In this document: piece by piece, positions 43,155-51,577 of the stretch | How positions within the stretch are numbered: position 1 is the first letter of the stretch | Layout of the letters: every line of letters begins with the position of its first letter | DNA from: Luteibacter anthropi | GTDB taxonomy: Bacteria; Pseudomonadota; Gammaproteobacteria; Xanthomonadales; Rhodanobacteraceae | Direction: 5' to 3' | Assembly (NCBI RefSeq): GCF_011759365.1 | Contig: NZ_JAARLZ010000005.1 | Location: forward strand, 186,001-250,000 | Length of the DNA: 64,000 nt | Notes under the pieces: model-generated | Databases searched by the model: none | Told to the model about the DNA's origin: nothing | What the model saw: the letters and a program-made list of their open reading frames with translations, nothing else | Program-made: the position numbers and the translations under genes

Positions 43155-44486
43155 TCAAGGATCCTGTAGCGCCTTCACCAATCTCGAGAGAATGGTGTCG
43201 TGGGGTGATTCATCATGAAGAACCGGTCCGATCGAGAGCATCTCTGCCTGCGTCCGCTTTTTGCGCTCGGCGTAGTCCTCCCCGATATATCCCATGGTCT
43301 CGACGACGACTTTCCGATCGGCGTATGCAACGATGAAGTCGGGGCGAATACCAGGACCATAGTGGTCGAGGTAGGGCTTTTCGATCTCAACCTTGTCTCC
43401 GCTTTCGGAGCGCAACTTATGCTGAAGGATGAGGAGCTGACCCAACGTTTTGCGCTCCAGATCCGAGTCGACCAGAAGCAACCCTTTCGAATCTGCCGCT
43501 GGATGCAGGTATGCCTGAGAGATCACAGCGGCGCCGCCAGCTCTTGGCACGGTGACCAGCATGATTGCGACGTAGGGGCCCACCGTCTCCGCGCCTGGCC
43601 GACGGACGCGTCCGTGGACCTCAAGCTCCTGTCCATGCGTGGGGGCCAGAAACAGCCGACCGCTTCTTTCCCGCACTTTGCCGACGTGATCAATGATGAG
43701 TCCATGCGCGCGGAGTCCTCGTGGCCATGCTTTCACGGAGCGCTCTTCAGCCAACAGGCGAGCGAGGTCATTAAACTCGCTCAGCGAGGTCCTCACCCAT
43801 CCAGCGGCGGGGAATAATTCGGCATCATCCATGAAACGGCGACTGATGACGTCCCGGAGCGTCGAGAGCTGGTCAGCCAGACTGAACTTTCTGACGTGTA
43901 CCTTCTGCAGACCGCCAGCCTCCAGAAGAGTAAAGAGAACGCGGGCCATCGTCGGAATTCGTTTGCCGCGCGGATTCGAATCTGCCAGATGGGCGCCTCC
44001 ACCTGTCGCTGTGGCCTGTCGCGAGTGCGTCGCGGTCAACACACTGAGTCCCCGGACCATCGCTCGGGGACCCCGGTCTGTGGCGACAGCAGCCCCGGCT
44101 TCGTTGCCTGCCGACCCAGCGAACGGACACTCTTCGTGGTGCGCACCACGCTTAGGCATGCGGACCAGCGCAAACTTGTCTTCGGCGTCCGTATCCGGCG
44201 CGGCATGGCTGACGCGCGGGTGAAGGATTGGCGCATTGGCCAACGGTGCCCCTGTGCAACGACACGCAATCCACCAATCAGCATCCGACCAATCCATCAG
44301 CAAATCACCAACAAGCTCGATGTCTTCGTCGTCTTGCACGCGGTCAAGCAAGACCGCTCGGATTGCCCGGCACCTTTCGGGCGATATATCGCCCTGCGAC
44401 TGGGGCTGCGATCCGACTTCAAACTTGGCGACAAGGGTCAGGGTAAGTTCGATGGGTTCCATGGTGGAAAGCGTCGTTTGTCGCAC
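43155..44486 (-). CDS. DUF1173-like protein with nuclease-like C-terminus
   Basis: A 443-residue protein (435 if started at the ATG at 44462). The N-terminal quarter holds a likely zinc site (CRCTGAP, later HHEECPF) separated by LVRMPKRGA, like DUF1173 proteins of integrated conjugative elements. The C-terminal part contains RPDFIVAYADRKVVVETMGY, a D...E-x-(K-like) arrangement resembling PD-(D/E)XK folds; the usual lysine is replaced, so activity is uncertain. It follows the hypothetical gene at 44505 by 18 bp and is probably its operon partner. Confidence 0.6.
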   Translation of the reverse strand: MRQTTLSTMEPIELTLTLVAKFEVGSQPQSQGDISPERCRAIRAVLLDRVQDDEDIELVGDLLMDWSDADWWIACRCTGAPLANAPILHPRVSHAAPDTDAEDKFALVRMPKRGAHHEECPFAGSAGNEAGAAVATDRGPRAMVRGLSVLTATHSRQATATGGGAHLADSNPRGKRIPTMARVLFTLLEAGGLQKVHVRKFSLADQLSTLRDVISRRFMDDAELFPAAGWVRTSLSEFNDLARLLAEERSVKAWPRGLRAHGLIIDHVGKVRERSGRLFLAPTHGQELEVHGRVRRPGAETVGPYVAIMLVTVPRAGGAAVISQAYLHPAADSKGLLLVDSDLERKTLGQLLILQHKLRSESGDKVEIEKPYLDHYGPGIRPDFIVAYADRKVVVETMGYIGEDYAERKKRTQAEMLSIGPVLHDESPHDTILSRLVKALQDP

Positions 44487-44504
44487 TCGTCGCCGTCAAT
44501 CCCC

Positions 44505-45137
44505 TCATATTCGGCAAGCTCTTTCAGTAGGCACCAACGCTTCCTCAATAACAGCTGCAAGATGGGAGCGCTCAGCGCCATCAATCAGGCTCGCCAGTGC
44601 GCGAAAATATCGACTCGTTCGCCTGGGGTCGAAATCGGCCAGAGCGACGCTCTCCCGTAGTGACACTTGCTCCCCCGCTTCACCCGATGCCTCATATCGA
44701 TGTCGCCAGGGCCAATCCGCCAGCCCTGCCTCGTCATACCAGCGACCCTCCGGGCGGTAAGCGCCATTGCTCGAGACCCATGCCCGCAACGCCAATCGAC
44801 CCGCCTCATCGAGAGAGAGAAACCGACGGGCCACTTCCGCCGCCCTGCCATGTTGAGCAACGAGGTAGCGACTCATCGCGAACCAGTCGGCGCACAGCGC
44901 AGCCAGGCTCGGCGCACCTATCCGACCATTGACTGCGTAAGGCACCAACGACTCATCCACCAAATAAAAACGGTCCGCGCAACTGCCCTCATCAAACTGC
45001 GAGAGGCGATGCAATCGCAAACCAGCCGATGCAAAGCAGCGGACCATTTCAATGACGCACGGGTCCATGGGATCCAAGCCGGCGACTCGGGGACACGGCT
45101 CAAGGGCGTCCGGAAATTGGAGGGAATCGAATCTCAT
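44505..45137 (-). CDS. Hypothetical protein, operon partner of DUF1173-like gene
   Basis: A 210-residue soluble protein, mostly helical, with many Trp and Arg residues (for instance GRWYDEAGLADWPWRHRYEA). No signal peptide, membrane segment or known motif. The ATG at 45137 follows GAGCGAGACCAGG. It is divergent from the gene at 45204, 66 bp away, and 18 bp upstream of the DUF1173-like gene. Function unknown. Confidence 0.55.
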   Translation of the reverse strand: MRFDSLQFPDALEPCPRVAGLDPMDPCVIEMVRCFASAGLRLHRLSQFDEGSCADRFYLVDESLVPYAVNGRIGAPSLAALCADWFAMSRYLVAQHGRAAEVARRFLSLDEAGRLALRAWVSSNGAYRPEGRWYDEAGLADWPWRHRYEASGEAGEQVSLRESVALADFDPRRTSRYFRALASLIDGAERSHLAAVIEEALVPTERACRI

Positions 45138-45203
45138 CCTGGTCTCGCTCGGGACCCCCAACCTAACGGAAAGCATCGCTTCGTCAAGGGTGTACGTCGC
45201 ATC

Positions 45204-45836
45204 ATGCTCCTAGCATTGAGGGAGGCTAAGGCCCCGATGGCCGCCGACATCCGCGAGCCATGGCGCCTTTTCCGCGCATTCAGGGAGGCGGAGTACGACG
45301 TGTCCAATATACTTATGACCTGCCGGCACATCGCCCTGGACAAGACTGCCGGCCGGAGCACGGACAGCCAGCAGAAGGTCATTTCAAGGCTCCACGGTGC
45401 ACTCGCACCGTTGATGCCAGGGACGTCGGCCAATGAATTCGCGGCATTCCCGATATTCGAGACGCCCGATGACGATGACGCTTTGCCCATCGAACGCCCG
45501 AACGGGATCCATGTCGAGGTTAATGGTCAATCCGTTATCATCTCCGTCGACACGGTTGCAATGGCCAAGGGAGAGACCCATCTGGCAACCCTCTATCTCG
45601 AATGCTTTGGCCACCCTTCAAGACGCTTTGACGTTGCCGAAGCGCTCCGCCGTCTCACCGGACGCCCCGCCGAAAGAAAGCCACCCGGTAGCCTTCCGAA
45701 CTTGCTGCGGCACGTCTATGTTGGCGCATCCCGCCCATCCCGCTTCCTTTGTCTGTCCATCAACAGCTCGCGTCTAGTTGCGGGTGATCTAGACGCGCTG
45801 ACGGCATCCGGCTGGCGCGTGCTCGACGTCGCCTGA
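45204..45836 (+). CDS. Hypothetical protein divergent from DUF1173-like operon
   Basis: A 210-residue protein with a helical front (APMAADIREPWRLFRAFREA) and a beta-rich middle (GIHVEVNGQSVIISVDTVAM), then a helical end. No motifs recognised. Divergent promoters with the gene at 44505 suggest co-regulation. Start codon is uncertain because the ribosome binding site is weak. Confidence 0.5.
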   Translation: MLLALREAKAPMAADIREPWRLFRAFREAEYDVSNILMTCRHIALDKTAGRSTDSQQKVISRLHGALAPLMPGTSANEFAAFPIFETPDDDDALPIERPNGIHVEVNGQSVIISVDTVAMAKGETHLATLYLECFGHPSRRFDVAEALRRLTGRPAERKPPGSLPNLLRHVYVGASRPSRFLCLSINSSRLVAGDLDALTASGWRVLDVA

Positions 45837-46187
45837 GCGCTTCGCCAGTACCTACCAAACAACATCCATCGGTAAAATCGCCACCCTCGCGGTGACTCCC
45901 TCTCCATTGGAACCTATCGGCCATAACGAATCCACCCAGCTTTCGCTGCGGAGAATGCGACGTTGTCGCCCGAAGGTGACGATGACAGTTACGGACATCG
46001 CTCCACAGTTCGCAATGTTAGATTCACTCACTCATGACTAGCGAATGCGAAATTTTGTAAAAGAGTTTTGTCCTCTCTACTCTGAGAACCTAGTAAGTCT
46101 ATGCACTCATCAGGAACGATAACAGGCGAGACTCACCTCGACAGATTCTGGGCCCTCACATGGGGCTACCTCTAAAGGGATCGCAAT
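45837..46187. other. AT-richer gap between convergent genes
   Basis: A 351-bp stretch with no gene I can support. The part 46030-46110 is clearly poorer in GC than its surroundings, which may mark a junction between DNA of different origin. Confidence 0.35.
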
Positions 46188-46811
46188 TCAGCGATTGAGA
46201 ACCAGAAGATGCCCTTCAAGCGAACCCGAATGAATAGCCTTATCGAGAATGCGCATGGCTTTCTCGCCATAGGCGATAAGAGCGGAGGGTGCGCCAGCAG
46301 TGCCGACTTGCTCGCCATCTTTGTTGGCGAACTTCAATCGCCCCTTGAAAAAGAAAACGGCCGAGGTGTTTGCATGACCGAAAACCAAGTCATGAAAGGC
46401 TACCGTGTCGGTACGCGCGAAGATAAGCAGCAGACCGTTGCCGTGGTTTGCAAGCTTTTCCATCCAGGCCGCACATTCCCGCCCATAGGGCGGATTGACC
46501 CAGTAGAAATCGGACGTACGCCAAGTGCGGTTAAAACCATCCTGGGCTTTATTGAAATGGCGGCGCGCAGTCTTCCAGAGACGCACCGGCGGGGCGCAGG
46601 GGTCGACGTCGGCGTTGTGCGGCAAGTCGAGGGCATCGACAAGCCAGCGCGGCGTCAGCCACGTCTCTTCCCCGACCGTGCGGTCGAAGGCAAAGCCCGA
46701 GGAGTTGCGCGCGACGAGCGCAGGCCGCGCAGGAGGCGATGCCCGCCGCCGATGCCCCGAGGTCGGGGTGGCGAGGGGGTGACGGACCCTGGGATTGTTC
46801 GAGGCAGACAT
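46188..46811 (-). CDS. Phage-type DNA N6-adenine methyltransferase (Dam family)
   Basis: A 207-residue protein. After a basic, disordered front it has WLTPRWLVDALD, DPCAP and the catalytic NPPYG motif (DPPY type) of the phage DNA N-6-adenine-methyltransferase family. The enzyme transfers methyl from S-adenosylmethionine to adenine in DNA. It lies at the end of a leftward operon with two phage-like hypothetical genes (71-bp gap to the next). It could protect a phage or island from restriction or regulate its genes. Confidence 0.85.
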   Translation of the reverse strand: MSASNNPRVRHPLATPTSGHRRRASPPARPALVARNSSGFAFDRTVGEETWLTPRWLVDALDLPHNADVDPCAPPVRLWKTARRHFNKAQDGFNRTWRTSDFYWVNPPYGRECAAWMEKLANHGNGLLLIFARTDTVAFHDLVFGHANTSAVFFFKGRLKFANKDGEQVGTAGAPSALIAYGEKAMRILDKAIHSGSLEGHLLVLNR

Positions 46812-46882
46812 TTCGGAGCTCCTGTTGGGGGAGCTCCGAACACTTGTGGGGATAAGAACGGTTGCGCCGTTTGATCCCCGCC

Positions 46883-47377
46883 TTAGAGGGGCTTGAAGAT
46901 CCTAGGTCGCGCCGCTGTGGGGAGGCCTTTCTCCAATACATACCGCTCGGTCAGGGACTCTCCCGCCTCCGCAACCACCGCCATAGCCTCCAGTGCTGCG
47001 CCGACCATTCCTGCCCAGGGTTTCCGGGCCTCGACGCTCGTCCAAGGCCGGCTTACCGCTTCAAATGCCGACATCCGCTCGATGCGGGCCCCCAGTTTCA
47101 CGAGCGCCCGCCGCATCAGCTCTGGATCGATGGATCCGACTACTGGTGAGCCGACGATAGCCGTGGTGTTGCCGTCCTCGTCAACCTCGACGACCCATGA
47201 AATCTTCTTTGACAAAATCGCCAGCACATCGATTTGATCTGCGTTACCGGGCTCCCCATCCTTGGTAGGCTTAGCGAGTATCGATGCGAGCTCTGCACCG
47301 GTTACCCAGTCCCAGCGCACCTCGAACTCGAAAGACTTGGGCTCGCTGACGGGAAGCGGCTTGTCGTCCCTACTCAT
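46883..47377 (-). CDS. Hypothetical phage-like protein
   Basis: A 164-residue acidic protein, with WVVEVDEDGNTTAIVGSPVV in the middle and a helical C-terminal half. No known motif. It overlaps the gene upstream (47374-47865) by 4 bases, a sign of coupled translation, and precedes the adenine methylase. It is probably part of a small phage-derived operon. Confidence 0.55.
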   Translation of the reverse strand: MSRDDKPLPVSEPKSFEFEVRWDWVTGAELASILAKPTKDGEPGNADQIDVLAILSKKISWVVEVDEDGNTTAIVGSPVVGSIDPELMRRALVKLGARIERMSAFEAVSRPWTSVEARKPWAGMVGAALEAMAVVAEAGESLTERYVLEKGLPTAARPRIFKPL

Positions 47378-47865
47378 GCCCCCTCCCTGGCGTCCGACGT
47401 CGTTCCGCGCCGCGCAAGCCCTCGCTCGATGAGATCAACCCGCCAAGGGACAGTCTTTGCAGCGTAGTCCCCCTTCTCATCACAGTTTTGCCCGTCGTTC
47501 ACTGGCTTTTCGCTCGCGCGGAGCTTGTCGGTTAGATGCTTTTGCGAACGACCATGGTAAAAGGCCGCCGTAGCGATCGCGACCCAGTCGTCAGGCCGCA
47601 TGGCCGAGTATTGCGCCATCAGGTCAGCGTGCGACAAAACGCGGTTTCCCATCATGCGCTGATCGACGACCGATGCCCCCTTGGGACTTGTGCCCGAGGT
47701 CTTCTTGAAGTCCTTTTCCCGCTCCCGGATGAAGGTCGTCGCAAAGGCCCTCGCGAGGTTCCGCGCATGCGGGTCGTCCGCCATTTTCCGCAATCCTTTA
47801 CCCTTCGCCCGGTAGATGTCGTAGATAACGGATGGAAAAACATCAATGACCGATTCGGTTGCCAT
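47374..47865 (-). CDS. Hypothetical phage-like protein
   Basis: A 163-residue protein, helical and basic (RAFATTFIREREKDFKK). No motif recognised. It is the first gene of the leftward operon ending in the adenine methylase and overlaps the next gene by 4 bases. Function unknown. Confidence 0.55.
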   Translation of the reverse strand: MATESVIDVFPSVIYDIYRAKGKGLRKMADDPHARNLARAFATTFIREREKDFKKTSGTSPKGASVVDQRMMGNRVLSHADLMAQYSAMRPDDWVAIATAAFYHGRSQKHLTDKLRASEKPVNDGQNCDEKGDYAAKTVPWRVDLIERGLARRGTTSDAREGA

Positions 47866-48168
47866 GACGGCACCTCCCTATGTTCTCGCAATGGCAAGAG
47901 CTTGCGCTGCACTGATCTCGAAAGCAGCTGGGCCGATGCATGAGCGGAGAATACCAATACAGCCCGTGTCCAGACAGAATTTGGATTGCAAATCTTGGCA
48001 GAACGCCCCTCACAGCGCCTACATCCATCTATGGCCTAAAAGAATTGCGCATCTCGGCGAAGGGTCGCTCCGCATACAGGACAGACCAGATCATGCACCC
48101 GAAACCGCCGTCACCCTGTGGTCGACCGCACCCTGCCGCCCCTCGGTTTAGGGTTGCCACCCCTGCTG
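47866..48168. promoter_or_regulatory. Upstream region of the methylase operon
   Basis: A 303-bp gap that must contain the promoter for the leftward methylase operon. I see no clear boxes and no gene here. Confidence 0.35.
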
Positions 48169-49461
48169 TCACAATCCCTGACTTCGGATTGCCGACAGAA
48201 TTTTCCCCTCCCATTCGGCGACCAGGCCTCGGAGGGACGGCAGCGTAACGTTCTCACCGACTCTCACACGGCGCCAGCTCGAATCGCGCCGTTGGGCAAA
48301 CTCATGATGGAGCCCAATCAGCGCAGTACGGAGTGCCTCGGCAACTTCCGGCGTGCTCGCCTTGCGGCCGCGCCAGACAATCAAGACGTTGAAACGATCC
48401 TGTTTTTCTCCAACGGCGCGGGCCTCGATGTAAACCGGCCATTCATGCCCATTTCCGAGGCCCTTGGCCTCCCGGGGACATATATTGACGTTTCTTGCCT
48501 CGGACTCAATATATTCCTCTTTGATACCCAGCGCGTCGATGAGATCAAGGCGTACAGCGGCCATCCCGTTGGTATTCCTCAGGGTCTGGATAACGCTCTT
48601 GTTCTGAAGCCCGAAGGCGATCAGGTCGCGATCAATGGTGGCGTTCCGAAGCCATGTCATCTCTGTACGCCCTACACCCAAGTCAGCAATCTCGCTGACT
48701 GCCCCCGGATAGTCTCGGTGCAGCTCTGCCGCCAGACGCTCTATCTCCTTCGTTCGCGGCAGCTCGAACTGCCAGAGTGCCTGACAGTAGGCGGAGACCA
48801 GCCGCGCCGATGCGTTACCGCGATCGAGATGGCTCTGTGCCCTAGAGGCCGAAGTCTCAAGCCACTCGTACCCGAGGTGTACCCAGTTATTTTCCGCCTC
48901 ACGCTCACCGTCGAAATCAGGGTCAAAATCGGTGTCGAGTGCAATAAATGCCCTCTCGTAATCCCTCAAATGCGGGTTAGCCGCAAGTAGGCTCTTGATT
49001 TCTGTCGCATAGCTATCAAGCTGCTTGCGCTGGTGCTTCGTCCCAGCCTTGTTCTCGATGACTAGGACGAATTTGTTCTGCGGGTCGACGACGAACAAGT
49101 CAAAACGGCCGTTGCCTGCGCCGAACTCTTTGACGGTAAACGCTGAGGCAAAGCTAGCCACGCGCAGCGCAGAGGGAGGCCGGGCCCTAAAAAAAGAAGC
49201 CGTTGCCGAATTTTTACGCAACGCATTGGTTCCCTGGCAGGCGACGGAGGCCGCCACCAGCAAGTCCCGAAGGATTTCATCGCCCTGACCGTGCCCCTCC
49301 TTCGGATCTAGCATCCATGCCAACATCGCCGAGTGCTGCATTTCCGTAAGACGGATGACATCGAAGATACTGTCACCCGTCCGATGCAGTTCGCATAGTC
49401 TGACCAAACGCTCGTCGGCCATGAGTTCTTCGATTTCCAGTGACATCACCTTTTCATCCAT
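48169..49461 (-). CDS. PD-(D/E)XK nuclease family protein
   Basis: A 430-residue protein started at an ATG with AAGGA eight bases upstream. The early motif EMQHSAMLAWMLDP with later HGQGDE is typical of the PD-(D/E)XK family 4 nucleases. Catalytic residues are Asp121 (GRFDLFVVD) and Glu136-x-Lys138 (LVIENKAGT). The C-terminal half is unassigned. It is divergent from an Mrr-like gene with a shared, repeat-bearing promoter region, so the two probably form a regulated pair in a defence context. Confidence 0.75.
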   Translation of the reverse strand: MDEKVMSLEIEELMADERLVRLCELHRTGDSIFDVIRLTEMQHSAMLAWMLDPKEGHGQGDEILRDLLVAASVACQGTNALRKNSATASFFRARPPSALRVASFASAFTVKEFGAGNGRFDLFVVDPQNKFVLVIENKAGTKHQRKQLDSYATEIKSLLAANPHLRDYERAFIALDTDFDPDFDGEREAENNWVHLGYEWLETSASRAQSHLDRGNASARLVSAYCQALWQFELPRTKEIERLAAELHRDYPGAVSEIADLGVGRTEMTWLRNATIDRDLIAFGLQNKSVIQTLRNTNGMAAVRLDLIDALGIKEEYIESEARNVNICPREAKGLGNGHEWPVYIEARAVGEKQDRFNVLIVWRGRKASTPEVAEALRTALIGLHHEFAQRRDSSWRRVRVGENVTLPSLRGLVAEWEGKILSAIRSQGL

Positions 49462-49793
49462 TGAATGTTCCTTGTGAGACTTCAGACAGTAACTGACAGT
49501 AGGGACAGTTCGTCCCATTCCGACAAGCATAATAGGTGCGCGCCTGATAGCATATCGGCTGCCGCCCAACAAAGCTCGACCGCGCGTGCGCTGCCGATAA
49601 CACATCGGCTCAGCCCCGGTACCGCGCCTTCATCGAACCAACCAAATTGTGACCTGCGTTAACAGTTGACATTACTCCCTTCCAAGGGCACGTCGCCATC
49701 GGACTCCCACAAAGCAGGCCTGGCCAGATAACTGGATAAAATTGCTTGTCTGTACTGGCAGAATGGTTCTATCCAAGGCCACGGTCAGGCGCC
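49462..49793. promoter_or_regulatory. Divergent region between two nuclease genes
   Basis: A 332-bp non-coding gap. Two 15-bp direct repeats, GATAGCATATCGGCT at 49546-49560 and GATAACACATCGGCT at 49596-49610, are exactly 50 bp apart, close to five helical turns. The first also forms an inverted pair with GCCGAT near the second. GGGACAGTTCGTCCC at 49502-49516 has 5-bp arms. This looks like a regulator binding region. Confidence 0.5.
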
Positions 49794-51026
49794 ATGTCAT
49801 ACCATCCAATCCAACTAGCTAGCCCGCACCCTTCTGCTGCCTCGTCGTGGAACGATCAACGGGTCGTGGCTGAAATTGATGAGCTCAAACGGCGCGTGCA
49901 GACATGGGCCGAAGAGCGCGGGCTTTGGCACGACTGTGGGTTCAAGACGTTTGAAAGCCACGTAGGTGCTGAACCCGGCGATCCGCCGGAGTGCCTCGTC
50001 CTTTGGTACGAAGGCACTCTGGGCGGCGCAATCGACGGGGATTACGACGGAATTGACGAGTCCCAATTTCACGACATTTTCGACAGCATGGGCTTTCTGT
50101 TTGAACGTAGGGACAACGTCAGTGGAGTGGCCTACCTAGAAACTGAAGACACCGAACGTGCCGAAGCATATCGGCAATATTTCCACTGGAAATGGGTCTG
50201 CAGCCTCATCAAAGATGACTGTGCCGATGTACACGCGGAACTATACGAGCATTTCCACAAACGCCCCGACGACCTCGAGCGGCTTCACTGGCGTGAGCTC
50301 GAGGTTCTACTCTTCCGCGTATTCCAGAACCAAGGGTTTCGCGCGGTGCTCGGCCCGGGAACCGGTGACGGTGGAGCAGACGTGCGATTGTGGAAGGGTC
50401 CACTCGGCGATGTCCACACCCTTGTCCAGGCCAAGCGCTACAGGCGGGACAACAAGATTTCGCTAGAGCCTGTCGCCGCCCTTCGCGGCGTCATGGCTAA
50501 CGAGCGTGCCACACACGGGATCTTCGTCACGACGTCAAGCTACCTCCCAAGTGCAAAGGATTTTGCACTTGCCTCACAGGGTGCATTGACCCTTGCAACA
50601 TCGACCGACGTGTCGGAGTGGTGCAGAGCAGCCAGCGAGGTTGTTGTCACCGACAAAGCTTCTCTTATTTCACGAGACTCAGTAGAAAAGTTGCTTCTGG
50701 AACTCCGTTATCGGCCGGATGCTCGCATTGTGCACGCAACATACGGATACAACATGACTATCAACGCCTTCGCCATGGTCGTCAAGGAAACAAAATACGC
50801 AGCCCTTCTCATGACTCTACCCTCTCTCACGGTTTCCCACGATGGCTACGGACAGATGGGCTACGTCATTCCCGACATGAGCGAGGCAGCGCTCGCATTT
50901 CACACTGCACCGCACATAACACGGGCCAAGACCGACAGGGATGCCTCACGGGTAGGCTATTGGGACGGAAACAGATATTACACGCCATGGGACGGGAATC
51001 CAGCTCACTTCAATTACTGCGACTAA
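49794..51026 (+). CDS. Mrr-like restriction endonuclease
   Basis: A 410-residue protein. The middle domain (about residues 155-290) is an Mrr-type nuclease with Asp196 in GDGGADVRLW and Gln212-x-Lys214 in TLVQAKRYRR, and the conserved helix HWRELEVLLFRVFQNQGF in front. Mrr-type enzymes cut modified or foreign DNA. The N-terminal 150 residues and the C-terminal 110 residues have no assigned family. It is divergent from the PD-(D/E)XK gene at 48169. Confidence 0.78.
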   Translation: MSYHPIQLASPHPSAASSWNDQRVVAEIDELKRRVQTWAEERGLWHDCGFKTFESHVGAEPGDPPECLVLWYEGTLGGAIDGDYDGIDESQFHDIFDSMGFLFERRDNVSGVAYLETEDTERAEAYRQYFHWKWVCSLIKDDCADVHAELYEHFHKRPDDLERLHWRELEVLLFRVFQNQGFRAVLGPGTGDGGADVRLWKGPLGDVHTLVQAKRYRRDNKISLEPVAALRGVMANERATHGIFVTTSSYLPSAKDFALASQGALTLATSTDVSEWCRAASEVVVTDKASLISRDSVEKLLLELRYRPDARIVHATYGYNMTINAFAMVVKETKYAALLMTLPSLTVSHDGYGQMGYVIPDMSEAALAFHTAPHITRAKTDRDASRVGYWDGNRYYTPWDGNPAHFNYCD

Positions 51027-51577
51027 GTTAAGCCGTGCGAATATCACGAAGCCGTGACTTGCTCGCCGTGACAACGTACGTCAGCTGCCCCAGCCTTTCT
51101 ACCGCACCGCACCGCACCGTGCATGACATGCCGGCCATAAGTATTTGGACGCCGTCAACACAAAGCGAAACGATTGCGTTCGAACTGGCGGTCGCGTAAC
51201 GCCCGGGCAGAGAGCATGGACAATGCATCACATGGTAACCATAACTCGTCAGTAGCTCGCGTCATCGCCAAATGTACCGCGCGGCGGACCCGCTCATCGG
51301 CTCGGCGCCGGTCGAGAGACCCATCAAGGGCCGCGAAGCAGCACGGTCAGAGAGTCACTTGACCGAACTCGAGACCCTTGTAGTGTTCGAGCAAGCCAAG
51401 TACCAGCCCATTGAGGAGCATCATCCCCTTGCCATTTTCGAGCTTAAGCCACTGAACAAGTCCCTTAAGGTTCGCCTTCATGCATCACTCCAGGTGCATA
51501 TAATGGACACATTCGGCGTTATCTCAGCCATGCTTTTCTAGTGCTACCGAATCTTCGTGGCGCACCCGGAAGATGGA
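51027..51577. other. Intergenic region before the serine recombinase
   Basis: A 551-bp stretch. It holds the small leftward gene at 51347-51481, a short CACCG/ACCGC microsatellite near 51107-51118 and a TATAAT-like sequence at about 51498. No other gene is supported. Because the serine recombinase ends at 51578, one of its attachment sites could be in this area. Confidence 0.35.
51347..51481 (-). CDS. Possible 44-residue small protein
   Basis: An ATG at 51481 preceded by GGAG six bases upstream opens a 44-residue frame: MKANLKGLVQWLKLENGKG, then two short hydrophobic helices, and the end GLEFGQVTL. The amphipathic-hydrophobic pattern and good ribosome binding site suggest a real small protein, perhaps membrane-associated, but it is too short for certainty. 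Confidence 0.35.
   Translation of the reverse strand: MKANLKGLVQWLKLENGKGMMLLNGLVLGLLEHYKGLEFGQVTL

Noticed and set aside
51107-51118. Short ACCGC microsatellite
   Set aside because: Only about three units in non-coding DNA; no gene depends on it as far as can be seen.
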